Positions 7,662 through 16,342 of a DNA stretch of 23,929 nt are shown here, one piece after another. Under the pieces are notes generated by a model that was not told where the DNA came from, ran no database searches, and worked only from the letters and a program-made list of their open reading frames with translations. The DNA is taken from positions 1-23,929 of the forward strand of contig CAZNBL010000019.1 in assembly GCA_964571375.1 (NCBI GenBank). The letters are read 5' to 3'. Numbering within the stretch: the stretch's first letter is position 1; each line of letters starts with the position of its first letter. The stretch comes from JAFTYR01 sp964571375 (GTDB lineage Bacteria; Pseudomonadota; Gammaproteobacteria; Burkholderiales; Burkholderiaceae_F). A program made the translations under genes and the position numbers.

Positions 7662-8378
7662 TCATTTGCCGCGGCGGTGTTTTTTCTTAAAGAATCGGAT
7701 GCCGTTGGTAATGGTGGAAAGCTGTGTTTCGTGCCCCATGATGTCTTCGCGGAAACTCATATAGAGGTGGAAAGAAAAGAAGATCAGAAGTACGTACATA
7801 AGCACATGGTGGGCGGTTCTTACGGGCTGCGCCCCGCCGGCTGAATCGAAGACCCATCCGAACCAAATCATCCAGCCGGTGCCGATTCCCCACTGCTCGG
7901 CGTAGAGCGCAAAGCCTGTAAGGATGATGCCGAGGGATGCGAGAACGTACATCACGAACATCGCTGTCTGAGCGAGCGGATTGTGTCCGATGAAGACGGG
8001 CGGATGCTTTCTGAGAAAGAGATAGTGAAGCGCGGTTCTTGCCATGCCGCTCCACCAGAGCGCATCCCAGACGGGGAGAATAAAGATCATGCGGGAGTAG
8101 CAATTACCGACTGCGGCCCAATAGACGCGATAGAGCATCAGCGCGGCAAAGAACATGCCGCAGATGACATGCACGGCGATGATGTCGGCAAAGAGGTAAG
8201 TCGACCAGGTATCCGTAAAGTTCGAAGGCAGAGGACTGCCGATCAGAAAACCGCTTATCGTTAAGAGGACGAAGCAGACTGCCTGAGTCCAGTGCCAGAA
8301 ACGAACCGGCGCTTCATAGACGTAGACGGGATACATCGGTCCTTCCAAGACTTCATATGACCATTCGGAGATTTTCAT
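7662..8378 (-). CDS. hyaC: HyaC/HupC, hydrogenase cytochrome b subunit
   Basis: The integral-membrane diheme cytochrome b anchors the hydrogenase and passes electrons to quinone. The 238-residue product has four hydrophobic segments (about 31-50, 65-88, 136-158 and 188-206). Candidate axial histidines are His29 (in FWHW), His70, His190/191 and His204. A strong AGGAGAAG site lies just before the ATG, and the stop of hyaB is 13 bases upstream. Its presence shows the enzyme is the respiratory, membrane-bound type. Confidence 0.95.
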   Translation of the reverse strand: MKISEWSYEVLEGPMYPVYVYEAPVRFWHWTQAVCFVLLTISGFLIGSPLPSNFTDTWSTYLFADIIAVHVICGMFFAALMLYRVYWAAVGNCYSRMIFILPVWDALWWSGMARTALHYLFLRKHPPVFIGHNPLAQTAMFVMYVLASLGIILTGFALYAEQWGIGTGWMIWFGWVFDSAGGAQPVRTAHHVLMYVLLIFFSFHLYMSFREDIMGHETQLSTITNGIRFFKKKHRRGK

Positions 8379-8391
8379 CGTCTTCTCCTAT

Positions 8392-10152
8392 CTAAAGAAC
8401 TTGGACGCTGCAGAGCTCGCTGCCCTCGGTATCGAAGAGGTGGGTGGCGCAGGCAAGGCAGGGGTCGAAACTGTGGACGGTGCGGAGAATTTCGAGCGGT
8501 TGGTCGGCAACGGCGACCGGTGTTCCGATAAGTGCGGCTTCATAAGCTCCCGTTTGTCCCGACGGATCCCGCGGGCTGGCGTTCCATGTTGAGGGTACTA
8601 CCGCCTGCCAATTATCGATTGCACCGTTTTTGATCACACACCAATGGCCGAGCGCGCCTCTCGGAGCTTCCGCCGGACCCGCGCCCCGGCAGACTTCGGG
8701 CCAAGTAGACGGATCCCACTTTTCCATATTGGCCGCAACTTCGTCTCCTCCCCGGATATTGTCGGTAAGTTCTGTGAGACAGCGGCGCATTTCCTGCGCC
8801 ATCATGCGGGCTTCGAGACATCGGGCAAGGGTACGCCCGAGCGTGGAAAAGAGTGCTTCAAAGGGAACGTTGAGTTCGGAAAGTGCTCTGTCGATCAGTT
8901 CCGTCTGAATCGGCATTTTCTTGGCATAAGCAACAGCCATACGGGCGAGCGGCCCGGTTTCCATTGCGTGTCCTCTCCAGCGCGGTGCTTTGATCCAGGA
9001 ATATTTGTTTTCGGAACCGAGCCAGCGGATATCGGTTTTTGTCCCTTCGGAGTCGCTGCCTAACTTGAAGTTCGGAACGGTGATGCCCGACCACGGGTGC
9101 AGTCCTTCGTCTTCGATCGGGTACTCGTACCAGGAATGATCGACAAATTCCCTGATCTGTTCGGGATCTTTGAGGTCGACATGATGAACTTCGTCAAATT
9201 TACCGTCGATCACCGCGCCGTTCGGCATCAACAGACTCTTTTCCGACCAATCTCCCGCATATCTCGGAAAGTCACCGTAGCAGAGCAGGTTTTTCGAAGA
9301 GAGGCCGCCGCCGATTTTGAACCAGTCTTTGTAGAACGAAGCAATGGCAATCAGATCCGGGTAATACACCTCGTCGATAAAGCGGATCGTTTCATCGGCG
9401 ACATCGATCATGTGGTTCATCCACACCTGATTGACCGTGATGCCCTGAGCTCCGGTGTTGTTCATGTTGATCGGACAGGGGACGCCGCCCACGAGGTAAT
9501 TGGGATGCGGATTCTTACCGCCGAGAATGGTGTGGACTTTGATGATTTCTCTTTGAAAATCCAGGGCTTCGAGGTAATGCGTGACGCCGAGGAGATTGAC
9601 TTCGCTCGGCAGCTTATAGGCCGGATTTCCCCAGTAGGCATTGGCAAAGATACCGAGTTCGCCGCCTGCGACAAACTTTTTGAGTTTTTCCTGAATACTT
9701 TTGAAATAAGCGGGAGAGGAGAGCGGATGCGGGGAAATTTTCTGCTGAATTTCGCTGGTTTTCTTCGGATCGGCATCGAGCGCACTGATGAGATCGATCC
9801 AGTCGAGTCCGTGGAGCTGATAAAAGTGCGTGACATGGTCCTGGCAGTAGAGCGTTGCGTTCATCAGATTGCGGATGATGTTGGCGTTCGGCGGAATTTG
9901 AATGCCGAGCGCATCTTCGACCGCACGCACGGCCGATAACGCATGAATCCCGGTGCATACGCCGCAGATACGCTCGACAAAAGCCCAGGCGTCTCTCGGG
10001 TCGCGGCCCTTGAGAATCACTTCGAGACCGCGCCACATCGTGCCCGTGGACATGGCATCGGCAATAACGTTGTCTTCGTTGAGTACGGCCTGTATCCGAA
10101 GGTGTCCTTCGATTCGGGTGATCGGGTCTACTACGACTTTACGGTTTGTCAT
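8392..10152 (-). CDS. hyaB: HyaB, [NiFe] hydrogenase large subunit
   Basis: The catalytic subunit oxidises H2 at the NiFe(CN)2CO centre in the periplasm. The 586 residues carry the L1 motif RICGVCTGIH (Cys63, Cys66) and the C-terminal SFDPCLACATH (Cys565, Cys568, His571). All four active-site cysteines are thus intact. A 15-residue tail after His571 is the substrate of HyaD. There is no signal peptide, as expected; it is exported together with HyaA. The start overlaps the end of hyaA by 14 bases. The N-terminus (VVVDPITRIEGHLRI) and the overall length are typical of group 1 uptake enzymes. Confidence 0.98.
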   Translation of the reverse strand: MTNRKVVVDPITRIEGHLRIQAVLNEDNVIADAMSTGTMWRGLEVILKGRDPRDAWAFVERICGVCTGIHALSAVRAVEDALGIQIPPNANIIRNLMNATLYCQDHVTHFYQLHGLDWIDLISALDADPKKTSEIQQKISPHPLSSPAYFKSIQEKLKKFVAGGELGIFANAYWGNPAYKLPSEVNLLGVTHYLEALDFQREIIKVHTILGGKNPHPNYLVGGVPCPINMNNTGAQGITVNQVWMNHMIDVADETIRFIDEVYYPDLIAIASFYKDWFKIGGGLSSKNLLCYGDFPRYAGDWSEKSLLMPNGAVIDGKFDEVHHVDLKDPEQIREFVDHSWYEYPIEDEGLHPWSGITVPNFKLGSDSEGTKTDIRWLGSENKYSWIKAPRWRGHAMETGPLARMAVAYAKKMPIQTELIDRALSELNVPFEALFSTLGRTLARCLEARMMAQEMRRCLTELTDNIRGGDEVAANMEKWDPSTWPEVCRGAGPAEAPRGALGHWCVIKNGAIDNWQAVVPSTWNASPRDPSGQTGAYEAALIGTPVAVADQPLEILRTVHSFDPCLACATHLFDTEGSELCSVQVL

Positions 10153-11254
10153 TTTCGTCAGCTCCCATCTCTTTGTTGCTTTCTCCGCTTCGTGCTCTGG
10201 AGACGGCGCTCGCGGCTATATGCGCGGCGATCGCAGCTCCCGTGACAGCCAATGCCGCAATTCCGGCTTTGTCGGCGGTTTCCTGGATGCCGAGCCCCCA
10301 GATGGGCGGCAGTACGCTTGTTTCGTGCGAGTAGAAGCTTCCTTTGTCAAAGAAGTCGGGTTCCGAGCACGCGAGACAGGGATGCCCGGATTCCACCGGG
10401 AAGGAGAGCGCGTCGTTCCATCTCAGAGCCGAACACGCGTTGTAAGTCACCGGTCCTTTGCAACCGACTTTGTAGAGGCAGTAACCGAGTTTGGCGCCTT
10501 CGTCATCGAATTTTTCGACAAACTGACCGGCATCGAAGTGCGCTCTGCGGTAGCACTTATCGTGGATTCTCTGTCCGTAGAACATCTTCGGACGCAGCTG
10601 AGCGTCAAGCGGCGGCATGCGGTTGTAGGTGAGGATGTAGGTGATGACGCCGGTCATGACTTCCGGAATCGGAGGGCATCCCGGAATACGCACAATCGGT
10701 TTGTCCTTGATAACCGAAGTGACCGGAACCGAGCCGCTCGGATTCGGCTTGGCGGTATTGATGCATCCCCAGGATGCGCACGAACCCCAGGCGATTACGG
10801 CCTTGGCACCTTTGGCGCAGTGCATGAGTTTGTCGATGAAGGGACGGCCGCCCGGAATGCAGAAGACGCCGTCGTCGCCGAGCGCAGGAGAACCTTCGAC
10901 CGCAAGAATGTAATTGCCGAAATGACGGTCGATAACTTCTTCCAGGACCTGATGATCCTGGAAGCCGGCGGCAGCCATCAGAGTGTCGTCGTAGGCCAGC
11001 GAAATCATCGAGAGGATGAGGTCTTCGACAAGCGGGTGGTAGGAGCGGATAAAGGATTCCGTACAGCACGTACATTCGTTGCCGTGCAGCCAGATCACCG
11101 GCAGACGCGGTTTGGTCTGCATGGCGTGCGCAATCTCGGCGGCACCGTTTGCACTGAGTCCGAGGGAGGCGGCGGTCAGGGCGCAGAATTTCAGAAAACT
11201 GCGTCTGGAGACGCCCTGTTTCCTCATCACCTGATAGTTGGTTTCGTAAGTCAT
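10139..11254 (-). CDS. hyaA: HyaA, [NiFe] hydrogenase small subunit, oxygen-tolerant type
   Basis: The iron-sulfur subunit relays electrons from the active site to HyaC. A Tat signal with RRSFLK (Arg17-Arg18) precedes a predicted cleavage after AHA (residue 44). Mature numbering then places cysteines at 17, 19, 20, 115, 120 and 149, exactly the six-Cys set of the [4Fe-3S] proximal cluster of E. coli Hyd-1 and Ralstonia MBH. Ligands for the distal (HDKC to GYC and GC) and medial clusters follow. A C-terminal hydrophobic helix anchors it in the membrane. I chose the ATG at 11254 (371 residues) because it follows GATGAGG and gives a normal Tat peptide; a longer frame starts at 11335. Confidence 0.97.
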   Translation of the reverse strand: MTYETNYQVMRKQGVSRRSFLKFCALTAASLGLSANGAAEIAHAMQTKPRLPVIWLHGNECTCCTESFIRSYHPLVEDLILSMISLAYDDTLMAAAGFQDHQVLEEVIDRHFGNYILAVEGSPALGDDGVFCIPGGRPFIDKLMHCAKGAKAVIAWGSCASWGCINTAKPNPSGSVPVTSVIKDKPIVRIPGCPPIPEVMTGVITYILTYNRMPPLDAQLRPKMFYGQRIHDKCYRRAHFDAGQFVEKFDDEGAKLGYCLYKVGCKGPVTYNACSALRWNDALSFPVESGHPCLACSEPDFFDKGSFYSHETSVLPPIWGLGIQETADKAGIAALAVTGAAIAAHIAASAVSRARSGESNKEMGADENDKP

Positions 11255-11613
11255 ATCAGCCTCATCGGTTAGCGAAGCGATTGATAAGGGAAAACGCTTG
11301 AATATGAGGGTAGCGGTGACGGAAAAATGAATCAAACGGCTTGAAATGTAATTTACCGAATGAAGTCAATGAGTTATGTACTCTTTGCGTCTTTATTGAC
11401 GGCGGTTTCGGGAGAAAGACAAAGTTTGGAAATCGTTACTCGGCGTGTACCCGATTCAGGAGGTGAGGGGCTTCTGCGGCCGATGGGGAAATCATGTAAG
11501 CAAAAATTAACGAACGATAAGGTTGACTTAATTCCCCCTTCATAAACTCTTGCATGCATACATAAAAGATAAAAAGGCAAAGTGCCTCTCCGAGAGGCAG
11601 GCCCCCGATAACT
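11255..11613. promoter_or_regulatory. Divergent intergenic region between hyaA and ccmA
   Basis: This 359-bp gene-free stretch must hold the promoters of both the leftward hydrogenase operon and the rightward ccm operon. It is more AT-rich than its flanks. TTGACT at 11523-11528 could be a -35 element for ccmA, and an AGTCAA (TTGACT on the minus strand) at 11364-11369 could serve hyaA. Neither has a convincing -10 at standard spacing. No convincing FNR, ArcA or sigma-54 site was seen. No coding potential with a plausible start and ribosome site was recognised. Confidence 0.55.
11584..11598 (+). promoter_or_regulatory. Leader hairpin upstream of ccmA
   Basis: GCCTCT (11584-11589) and AGAGGC (11593-11598) form a perfect stem with a three-base loop, ending 15 bases before the ccmA ATG. 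The only purine-rich Shine-Dalgarno-like stretch in the leader (GAGAGG) is inside the right arm. The stem could therefore hide it; this is inference. Confidence 0.4.
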
Positions 11614-12291
11614 ATGACCACTAACGACCGCCAGCTCGAGCTGCAGGATATCCGATGCCAAAGAGGCGACCGCCTGCTGTTCAGCAAACTGAATTTTTCG
11701 TGTCCTGCGGGCACGCTGGTCCGCATTGCCGGTCCGAACGGAACGGGTAAAACCAGCCTGCTCCGTCTTTTGGTCGGCCTCATGCAGCCGGTAAAAGGTC
11801 AGATTCTCTGGGGCGGCGCACCGATCAATAAGCTCAAAGAAGATTTCTGGAAGGACCTCGTTTATATCGGTCACCTCAACGGCGTCAAAGACGAACTGAC
11901 AGCCCGCGAAAATCTGATGGTCAACTGCGAAATCGGCGAGCATCCGATTACACGCAGTCAGGCCGACGATGCGCTCGAGCGCGTCGGTCTGAAGGGCTTT
12001 GAAGAACACCAGGCCCGTCAGCTCTCCCAGGGACAGAGACGCCGTGTGGCGCTCGCCCGGCTCTATGTTTCTTCTCACGCCAAACTCTGGGTACTCGACG
12101 AGCCGTTCGTAGCACTCGACGTGAAGGCCGTTGAAAACTTGGCCGCTCAGATCGCTTTGCACGTCAATGCGGGCGGCGTGGTCGTACTCACCACCCACCA
12201 GGAAGTGCCGATTGATGCCGGCAACAAGGCTCAGATCGACCTTTCGGGCGGCGTGTGGCTTCGCGGCAAGAATGTTGAAGGAGGTCTCTGA
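11614..12291 (+). CDS. ccmA: CcmA, ABC-type ATPase of System I heme export/release
   Basis: CcmA is the cytoplasmic ATPase that, with CcmBCD, releases holo-CcmE for heme delivery. The 225 residues show Walker A GPNGTGKTS (40-48), the signature LSQGQRRRVALARL (137-150), Walker B with LWVLDEPF (158-165) and the switch histidine in LTTHQ (His195). First gene of a complete ccm operon. Its TGA overlaps the ccmB ATG by one base. No good ribosome site is seen upstream, apart from the one in the leader hairpin. Confidence 0.97.
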   Translation: MTTNDRQLELQDIRCQRGDRLLFSKLNFSCPAGTLVRIAGPNGTGKTSLLRLLVGLMQPVKGQILWGGAPINKLKEDFWKDLVYIGHLNGVKDELTARENLMVNCEIGEHPITRSQADDALERVGLKGFEEHQARQLSQGQRRRVALARLYVSSHAKLWVLDEPFVALDVKAVENLAAQIALHVNAGGVVVLTTHQEVPIDAGNKAQIDLSGGVWLRGKNVEGGL

Positions 12292-12959
12292 TGTTCCGAC
12301 TTTTTCTTGCAGTGATGAGACGCGACCTGCATCTGGCACTTCGTCAGAAGTCCGATGTGATCAATACGATCTTCTTCTTTATCGTGGTGGTGGCTTTGGT
12401 GCCGCTCGGCGTAGGCCCCGATGCATCGCTGCTGCGCTCGATTGCTCCGGGCGTGGTCTGGGTCGCCGCGCTGCTTGCCGCACTGCTTTCGCTTCCCCGG
12501 CTTTTTGCCAATGACTATGCCGACGGCACTTTGGAGCAGATGCTGCTTTCCGGCGAGCCGCTTGTCGTAATCGTGCTCGGCAAGGTATTCGCTCACTGGC
12601 TGACAACCGGTATTCCGCTGGCCCTGATCTCCGTGCTGTTTGCCCTGATGTTCGACCTGGACGCCGAGGTTGCGGCCGTTTTGGTTGCATCCCTGTTTAT
12701 CGGCACACCGGTGTTAAGTCTTGTGGGCAGCGTCGGTGCGGCGCTTACATTGGGTTTAAGAGGCGGCAGCGTTCTGACTTCGCTGCTTGTTCTGCCGCTT
12801 TATATCCCTGTACTGATTTTCGGAGCCGGTGCGGCGGAAGCCGTTGCTGCCGGCCTTGCCTCGACAGCGTATTTCCTCATTGTCGCAGCGCTGACTCTTT
12901 TCTCTTTGGTGGTGATGCCGATTGCTGCTTCCGCGGCTCTTCGCATCGCGGCGGAATAA
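12291..12959 (+). CDS. ccmB: CcmB, membrane subunit of the CcmAB transporter
   Basis: The 222-residue polytopic membrane protein has about six hydrophobic segments. It has the family N-terminus (FLAVMRRDLHLALRQKSDVIN) and a recognisable FANDYADGTLEQMLLSG stretch around residues 63-79. It partners CcmA in the ATP-driven release of heme-loaded CcmE. GAAGGAGG lies a few bases before its ATG, inside the end of ccmA. The next gene, ccmC, starts 15 bases after the stop. Confidence 0.95.
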   Translation: MFRLFLAVMRRDLHLALRQKSDVINTIFFFIVVVALVPLGVGPDASLLRSIAPGVVWVAALLAALLSLPRLFANDYADGTLEQMLLSGEPLVVIVLGKVFAHWLTTGIPLALISVLFALMFDLDAEVAAVLVASLFIGTPVLSLVGSVGAALTLGLRGGSVLTSLLVLPLYIPVLIFGAGAAEAVAAGLASTAYFLIVAALTLFSLVVMPIAASAALRIAAE

Positions 12960-12973
12960 TTCTTTAAAGCTGT

Positions 12974-13717
12974 ATGGATATGACGACTCAAGCCAAGTTA
13001 CTTTCTCCCGAAGGGATGTATCCCTTCGCAGGCAAGATGATCAAGCCGTTTTTGGCTGCAGCACTTCTTTTTGTGCTCTGCGGTCTCTACATCGGTTTCT
13101 TCCAAGCTCCGGTAGATGCCACGCAGGGCAACTCCTACCGTATTCTCTACGCACACGTCCCCTGTGCCTGGATGGGTATGATGCTCTACGTCATTATGGC
13201 CGTCTTCTGTGCTGTGGGTTCGGTTACCGGCAATCGTCTCTGGCCGATGATCGCTTCGAGCATTGCTCCGACCGGTGCCATGATGACATTCCTCGCACTC
13301 TGGTGCGGCGCCCTTTGGGGTCGTCCCACCTGGGGTGCTTATTGGGTCTGGGACGCACGTCTTACGAGTGCGCTCATTCTGCTTTTCTTCTATCTCGGTT
13401 TTATCGCACTTGAAAACGCAATTTCCGACTGGCGCCGCTCGGACAAAGCCTGCGCCGTGATCGGTATTGTCGGCCTGATCAATGTGCCGATCGTCTACTT
13501 CTCCGTGAATTGGTGGAACACTCTGCATCAGGGTGCATCTCTTACCTCTCAGGGCTCTTCCATTCATCCGATGATGCTCACCGCAATGCTGCTCATGGTG
13601 GTCGGTTTCTGCTTCTACAGCGTTGCCGCATCGTTTGCCAGACTGCGCTCGATCATCCTTGAGCGTGAAAAGGGCGAAGAGTGGACACAGAACATGGCTA
13701 TTAAGGGAGAAATCTGA
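12974..13717 (+). CDS. ccmC: CcmC, heme handling protein that loads CcmE
   Basis: CcmC presents heme on the periplasmic side and attaches it to CcmE. The 247-residue membrane protein has the tryptophan-rich WWD motif (WGRPTWGAYWVWDARLTS, residues 115-132) and the two flanking histidines that hold heme, His61 (AHVP) and His185 (LHQG). Six hydrophobic segments fit the family topology. A second in-frame ATG two codons on (12980) is an alternative start. The stop overlaps the ccmD start by one base. Confidence 0.97.
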   Translation: MDMTTQAKLLSPEGMYPFAGKMIKPFLAAALLFVLCGLYIGFFQAPVDATQGNSYRILYAHVPCAWMGMMLYVIMAVFCAVGSVTGNRLWPMIASSIAPTGAMMTFLALWCGALWGRPTWGAYWVWDARLTSALILLFFYLGFIALENAISDWRRSDKACAVIGIVGLINVPIVYFSVNWWNTLHQGASLTSQGSSIHPMMLTAMLLMVVGFCFYSVAASFARLRSIILEREKGEEWTQNMAIKGEI

Positions 13718-13908
13718 TGGATCAGTGGGAAAGTCTCTCGCATTTCATTCTGATGGACGGCTACGGCAAGTATGTCTGGGGTTCATACGGAATCGTTTTA
13801 CTTTGTTTTTTGGTCGAAATTTTCGGCTTAAACCGCAGACGCAGAAAGGCTGCTCGTGAAGTCATGCTCGAAGCTCGTGCGCATCAGGCCGAGGAGCAAA
13901 TTGTATGA
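13717..13908 (+). CDS. ccmD: CcmD, small membrane protein of heme exporter complex
   Basis: The 63-residue protein has one hydrophobic helix (about 22-37), preceded by MDGYGKYVWGSYG and followed by a basic cytoplasmic stretch (LNRRRRKAAR), the classic CcmD layout. It helps release holo-CcmE from CcmABC. Overlaps of one base with ccmC and four bases with ccmE indicate tight translational coupling. Confidence 0.95.
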   Translation: MDQWESLSHFILMDGYGKYVWGSYGIVLLCFLVEIFGLNRRRRKAAREVMLEARAHQAEEQIV

Positions 13909-14345
13909 ATACAACTCAGAAACGTGTCGGTCTGATTGTCGGCGGCTTGGCCATTTTGGGTGTGGCCGCTTCTCTGATTCTCAGCGCCTTTGAAGAAAAT
14001 ATCGTCTTCTTCTTCTCTCCGAGCCAGGTGGCGGCTAACGAGGCCCCCGAAGGCAGAGCCTTCCGTATCGGCGGCTTTGTGGAAGAGGGCAGCGTCATGC
14101 GTCTTGAAGACGGTGTCACCGTTCGATTTGTTGTGACCGATACCGCAGCATCGGTTCCGGTTACTTACCGCGGCACACTGCCCGACCTCTTCAAGGAAGG
14201 CAAGGGCGTGGTTGCTCAGGGCAAGCTGCAGAGCGGCGTATTCCACGCCGATCAGGTACTTGCCAAGCACGATGAAAACTATATGCCGCCCGAAGCAGAA
14301 AAGGCTGTGCAGGATGCACATAAGAAAGCCAAGGGGCAACAGTAG
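13905..14345 (+). CDS. ccmE: CcmE, periplasmic heme chaperone
   Basis: CcmE carries heme covalently on a histidine and passes it to CcmF. The 146 residues contain one N-terminal membrane anchor (about 8-28), a beta-barrel domain and the heme-binding signature LAKHDENYMPPE, with His122 and Tyr126. This is the standard His-type CcmE, not the CxxxY variant found in some sulfate reducers and archaea. It overlaps ccmD by four bases. Confidence 0.97.
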   Translation: MNTTQKRVGLIVGGLAILGVAASLILSAFEENIVFFFSPSQVAANEAPEGRAFRIGGFVEEGSVMRLEDGVTVRFVVTDTAASVPVTYRGTLPDLFKEGKGVVAQGKLQSGVFHADQVLAKHDENYMPPEAEKAVQDAHKKAKGQQ

Positions 14346-14360
14346 AGAGGGATGTGAAGC

Positions 14361-16325
14361 ATGATTCCTGAGTTAGGACATTTTGCGCTGATTCTGGCGC
14401 TTATCGCTGCGCTTGTTCAGGGGATACTGCCTCTCGGCGGCACACAGCTCGGTATCCGCAGCTGGATCAATGTGGCTCGGCCGGCAGTCTTTGCCAACGC
14501 ATTCTTCTGTACATTTGCATTCTGCTGCCTTGCATGGAGCTTCTACGTTAGCGACTTCTCCGTCATGAACGTCGCCGGCAACTCCAACACCATGCTCCCC
14601 TGGTACTACCGTGTATCGGCAACTTGGGGTTCTCATGAAGGCTCGATTCTGCTCTGGACGCTGCTGCTCGCTCTCTGGGGTCTGGCAATTGCCGTCACCA
14701 GCAAGAAGCTGCCGCAGGAAGTCGTCGCCCGCGTGATCGGCGTGATGGGTCTTATTTCCGTCGGTCTCACGCTCTTTATGCTGATGACCAGCGATCCGTT
14801 CGAAAGACTTTTCCCGGCCGCAGCCGAAGGCCGCGACTTAAATCCGCTTCTGCAGGATCCGGGTATGGTGTTCCATCCGCCGCTGCTCTACATGGGTTAC
14901 GTCGGTATGGTGGTGCCGTACGCCTTTGCCGTAGCCGCTCTGATCGGCGGCCGTCTTGACGCAGCCTGGGCACGTTGGACACGTCCCTGGACAAGCATTG
15001 CCTGGGTATTCTTAACTCTCGGTATCGCGCTCGGTTCCTGGTGGGCTTACTACGAGCTCGGCTGGGGCGGCTGGTGGTTCTGGGATCCGGTCGAAAACGC
15101 TTCCTTCATGCCGTGGCTGACAGCGACTGCTCTTCTGCACTCTCTTGCCGTGACGGAAAAGCGGGGCGCATTCAAGATCTGGACCGTGCTTCTTGCGCTC
15201 ATTACTTTCTCGCTTTCGCTGCTCGGTACTTTCCTTGTCCGCTCGGGTGTACTCACTTCCGTTCACGCTTTCGCAACCGATCCGCAGCGCGGTCTCTTCA
15301 TTCTCGCGCTCCTTATCATCGTGATCGGCGGCTCCCTGCTGCTCTTTGCCTGGAGAGCCCCGAAGGTCGGCACAGGCGGTTCTTTCGAGCTCTTCTCTCG
15401 CGAAGCCATGCTGCTCGTCAACAACGTGCTGCTTGTCGTTTCGATGTCCGCCGTGCTGCTCGGTACGCTCTATCCGCTCTTTATCGATGCGCTTAACGCA
15501 GGCAAGATCTCCGTCGGTCCTCCGTACTTCGATTCCGTCTTCGGTCCGCTCATGGTGCCGGTCATCCTTCTGATGGGCGTCGGTCCTCTGATCCGCTGGA
15601 AGAATGCATCCTTTACGGATCTTGCTAAGCGCACCGCCTGGTGTGCGGCTGCTTCGCTTGTACTCGGCGCTGCCGTCGTCTTTGCGAAGGGTACGGGCTG
15701 GCATACCTGGACATTCATCGGTTTGTCGCTTGCTTTCTGGGTGCTCTTCACATTTATCGAAAGCGTCCGCGAAGGTATGCGTAACTTAAGAGGCTCTTTT
15801 GTCGAACGCATCCGCAAGCTCTCCGCTTCCTGGTGGGGCATGCTTATTGCTCACCTCGGTATCGGTGTCTTTATCGTCGGCGCCGCCATGGTGATGACTT
15901 ATCAGCTCGAGCGCGACGTGACGATGGTTCCGGGCCAGGAAGTTTCCGTCGGCTCCTATAAGTTCAAGTTCGTCGACGTCAAGCCCGGCATCCGCGGTCC
16001 GAACTTCGTTGCCGACGAAGGTACATTCGAGGTTTATAAGAACGGCGAGCAGATTTCCACACTTCACCCGCAGAAGCGTAAGTACTTCTCGAGCGAAATG
16101 CCGATGACCGAAGCTGCTATCCGCTCTTCTCTGACCGGCGATATCTACGTGTCGATGGGTGCTCAGACTGCCGAAGGGGCCTGGGTGGTCCGTGTCTACG
16201 ACAAGCCGTATGTCAACTGGATCTGGTGGGGCTGCCTGGTGATGGCACTCGGCGCACTGCTTGCGATGTTCGACCGCCGCTACAGAACACAAAGAAGAAA
16301 AGATCAGCGTTTGCAGGCTGAATAA
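14361..16325 (+). CDS. ccmF: CcmF, cytochrome c heme lyase
   Basis: CcmF reduces and ligates heme to the CxxCH motifs of apocytochromes together with CcmH and CcmI. The 654-residue polytopic protein has the WWD motif WGWGGWWFWDPVENAS near residues 234-248 and conserved histidines His172 (FHPPLLYMGY) and His260. A long periplasmic C-terminal loop ends in a last membrane helix (about 619-640). Length is normal. A GAGAGGGATG ribosome-site region precedes the ATG. It is the only CcmF/NrfE homologue in the window, so it must also serve the CxxCK heme of the nitrite reductase unless another lyase lies elsewhere. Confidence 0.97.
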   Translation: MIPELGHFALILALIAALVQGILPLGGTQLGIRSWINVARPAVFANAFFCTFAFCCLAWSFYVSDFSVMNVAGNSNTMLPWYYRVSATWGSHEGSILLWTLLLALWGLAIAVTSKKLPQEVVARVIGVMGLISVGLTLFMLMTSDPFERLFPAAAEGRDLNPLLQDPGMVFHPPLLYMGYVGMVVPYAFAVAALIGGRLDAAWARWTRPWTSIAWVFLTLGIALGSWWAYYELGWGGWWFWDPVENASFMPWLTATALLHSLAVTEKRGAFKIWTVLLALITFSLSLLGTFLVRSGVLTSVHAFATDPQRGLFILALLIIVIGGSLLLFAWRAPKVGTGGSFELFSREAMLLVNNVLLVVSMSAVLLGTLYPLFIDALNAGKISVGPPYFDSVFGPLMVPVILLMGVGPLIRWKNASFTDLAKRTAWCAAASLVLGAAVVFAKGTGWHTWTFIGLSLAFWVLFTFIESVREGMRNLRGSFVERIRKLSASWWGMLIAHLGIGVFIVGAAMVMTYQLERDVTMVPGQEVSVGSYKFKFVDVKPGIRGPNFVADEGTFEVYKNGEQISTLHPQKRKYFSSEMPMTEAAIRSSLTGDIYVSMGAQTAEGAWVVRVYDKPYVNWIWWGCLVMALGALLAMFDRRYRTQRRKDQRLQAE

Positions 16326-16342
16326 AACAATAAGAGGTACAA

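Noticed and set aside
9953..11272. 439-codon plus-strand open frame over hyaA and the start of hyaB
   Set aside because: It is antisense to the well-identified hydrogenase subunits and has no motif or ribosome site.
11281..11294. FNR/Anr-like sequence TTGAT-AAGG-GAAAA just upstream of hyaA
   Set aside because: Only one half-site fits; the other half matches poorly, and the position, 27 bases before the ATG, is unsuitable for activation.
11374..12339. 321-codon minus-strand open frame over ccmA and its leader
   Set aside because: It is antisense to CcmA, whose Walker A, signature and Walker B motifs are clear; low-complexity shadow translation.
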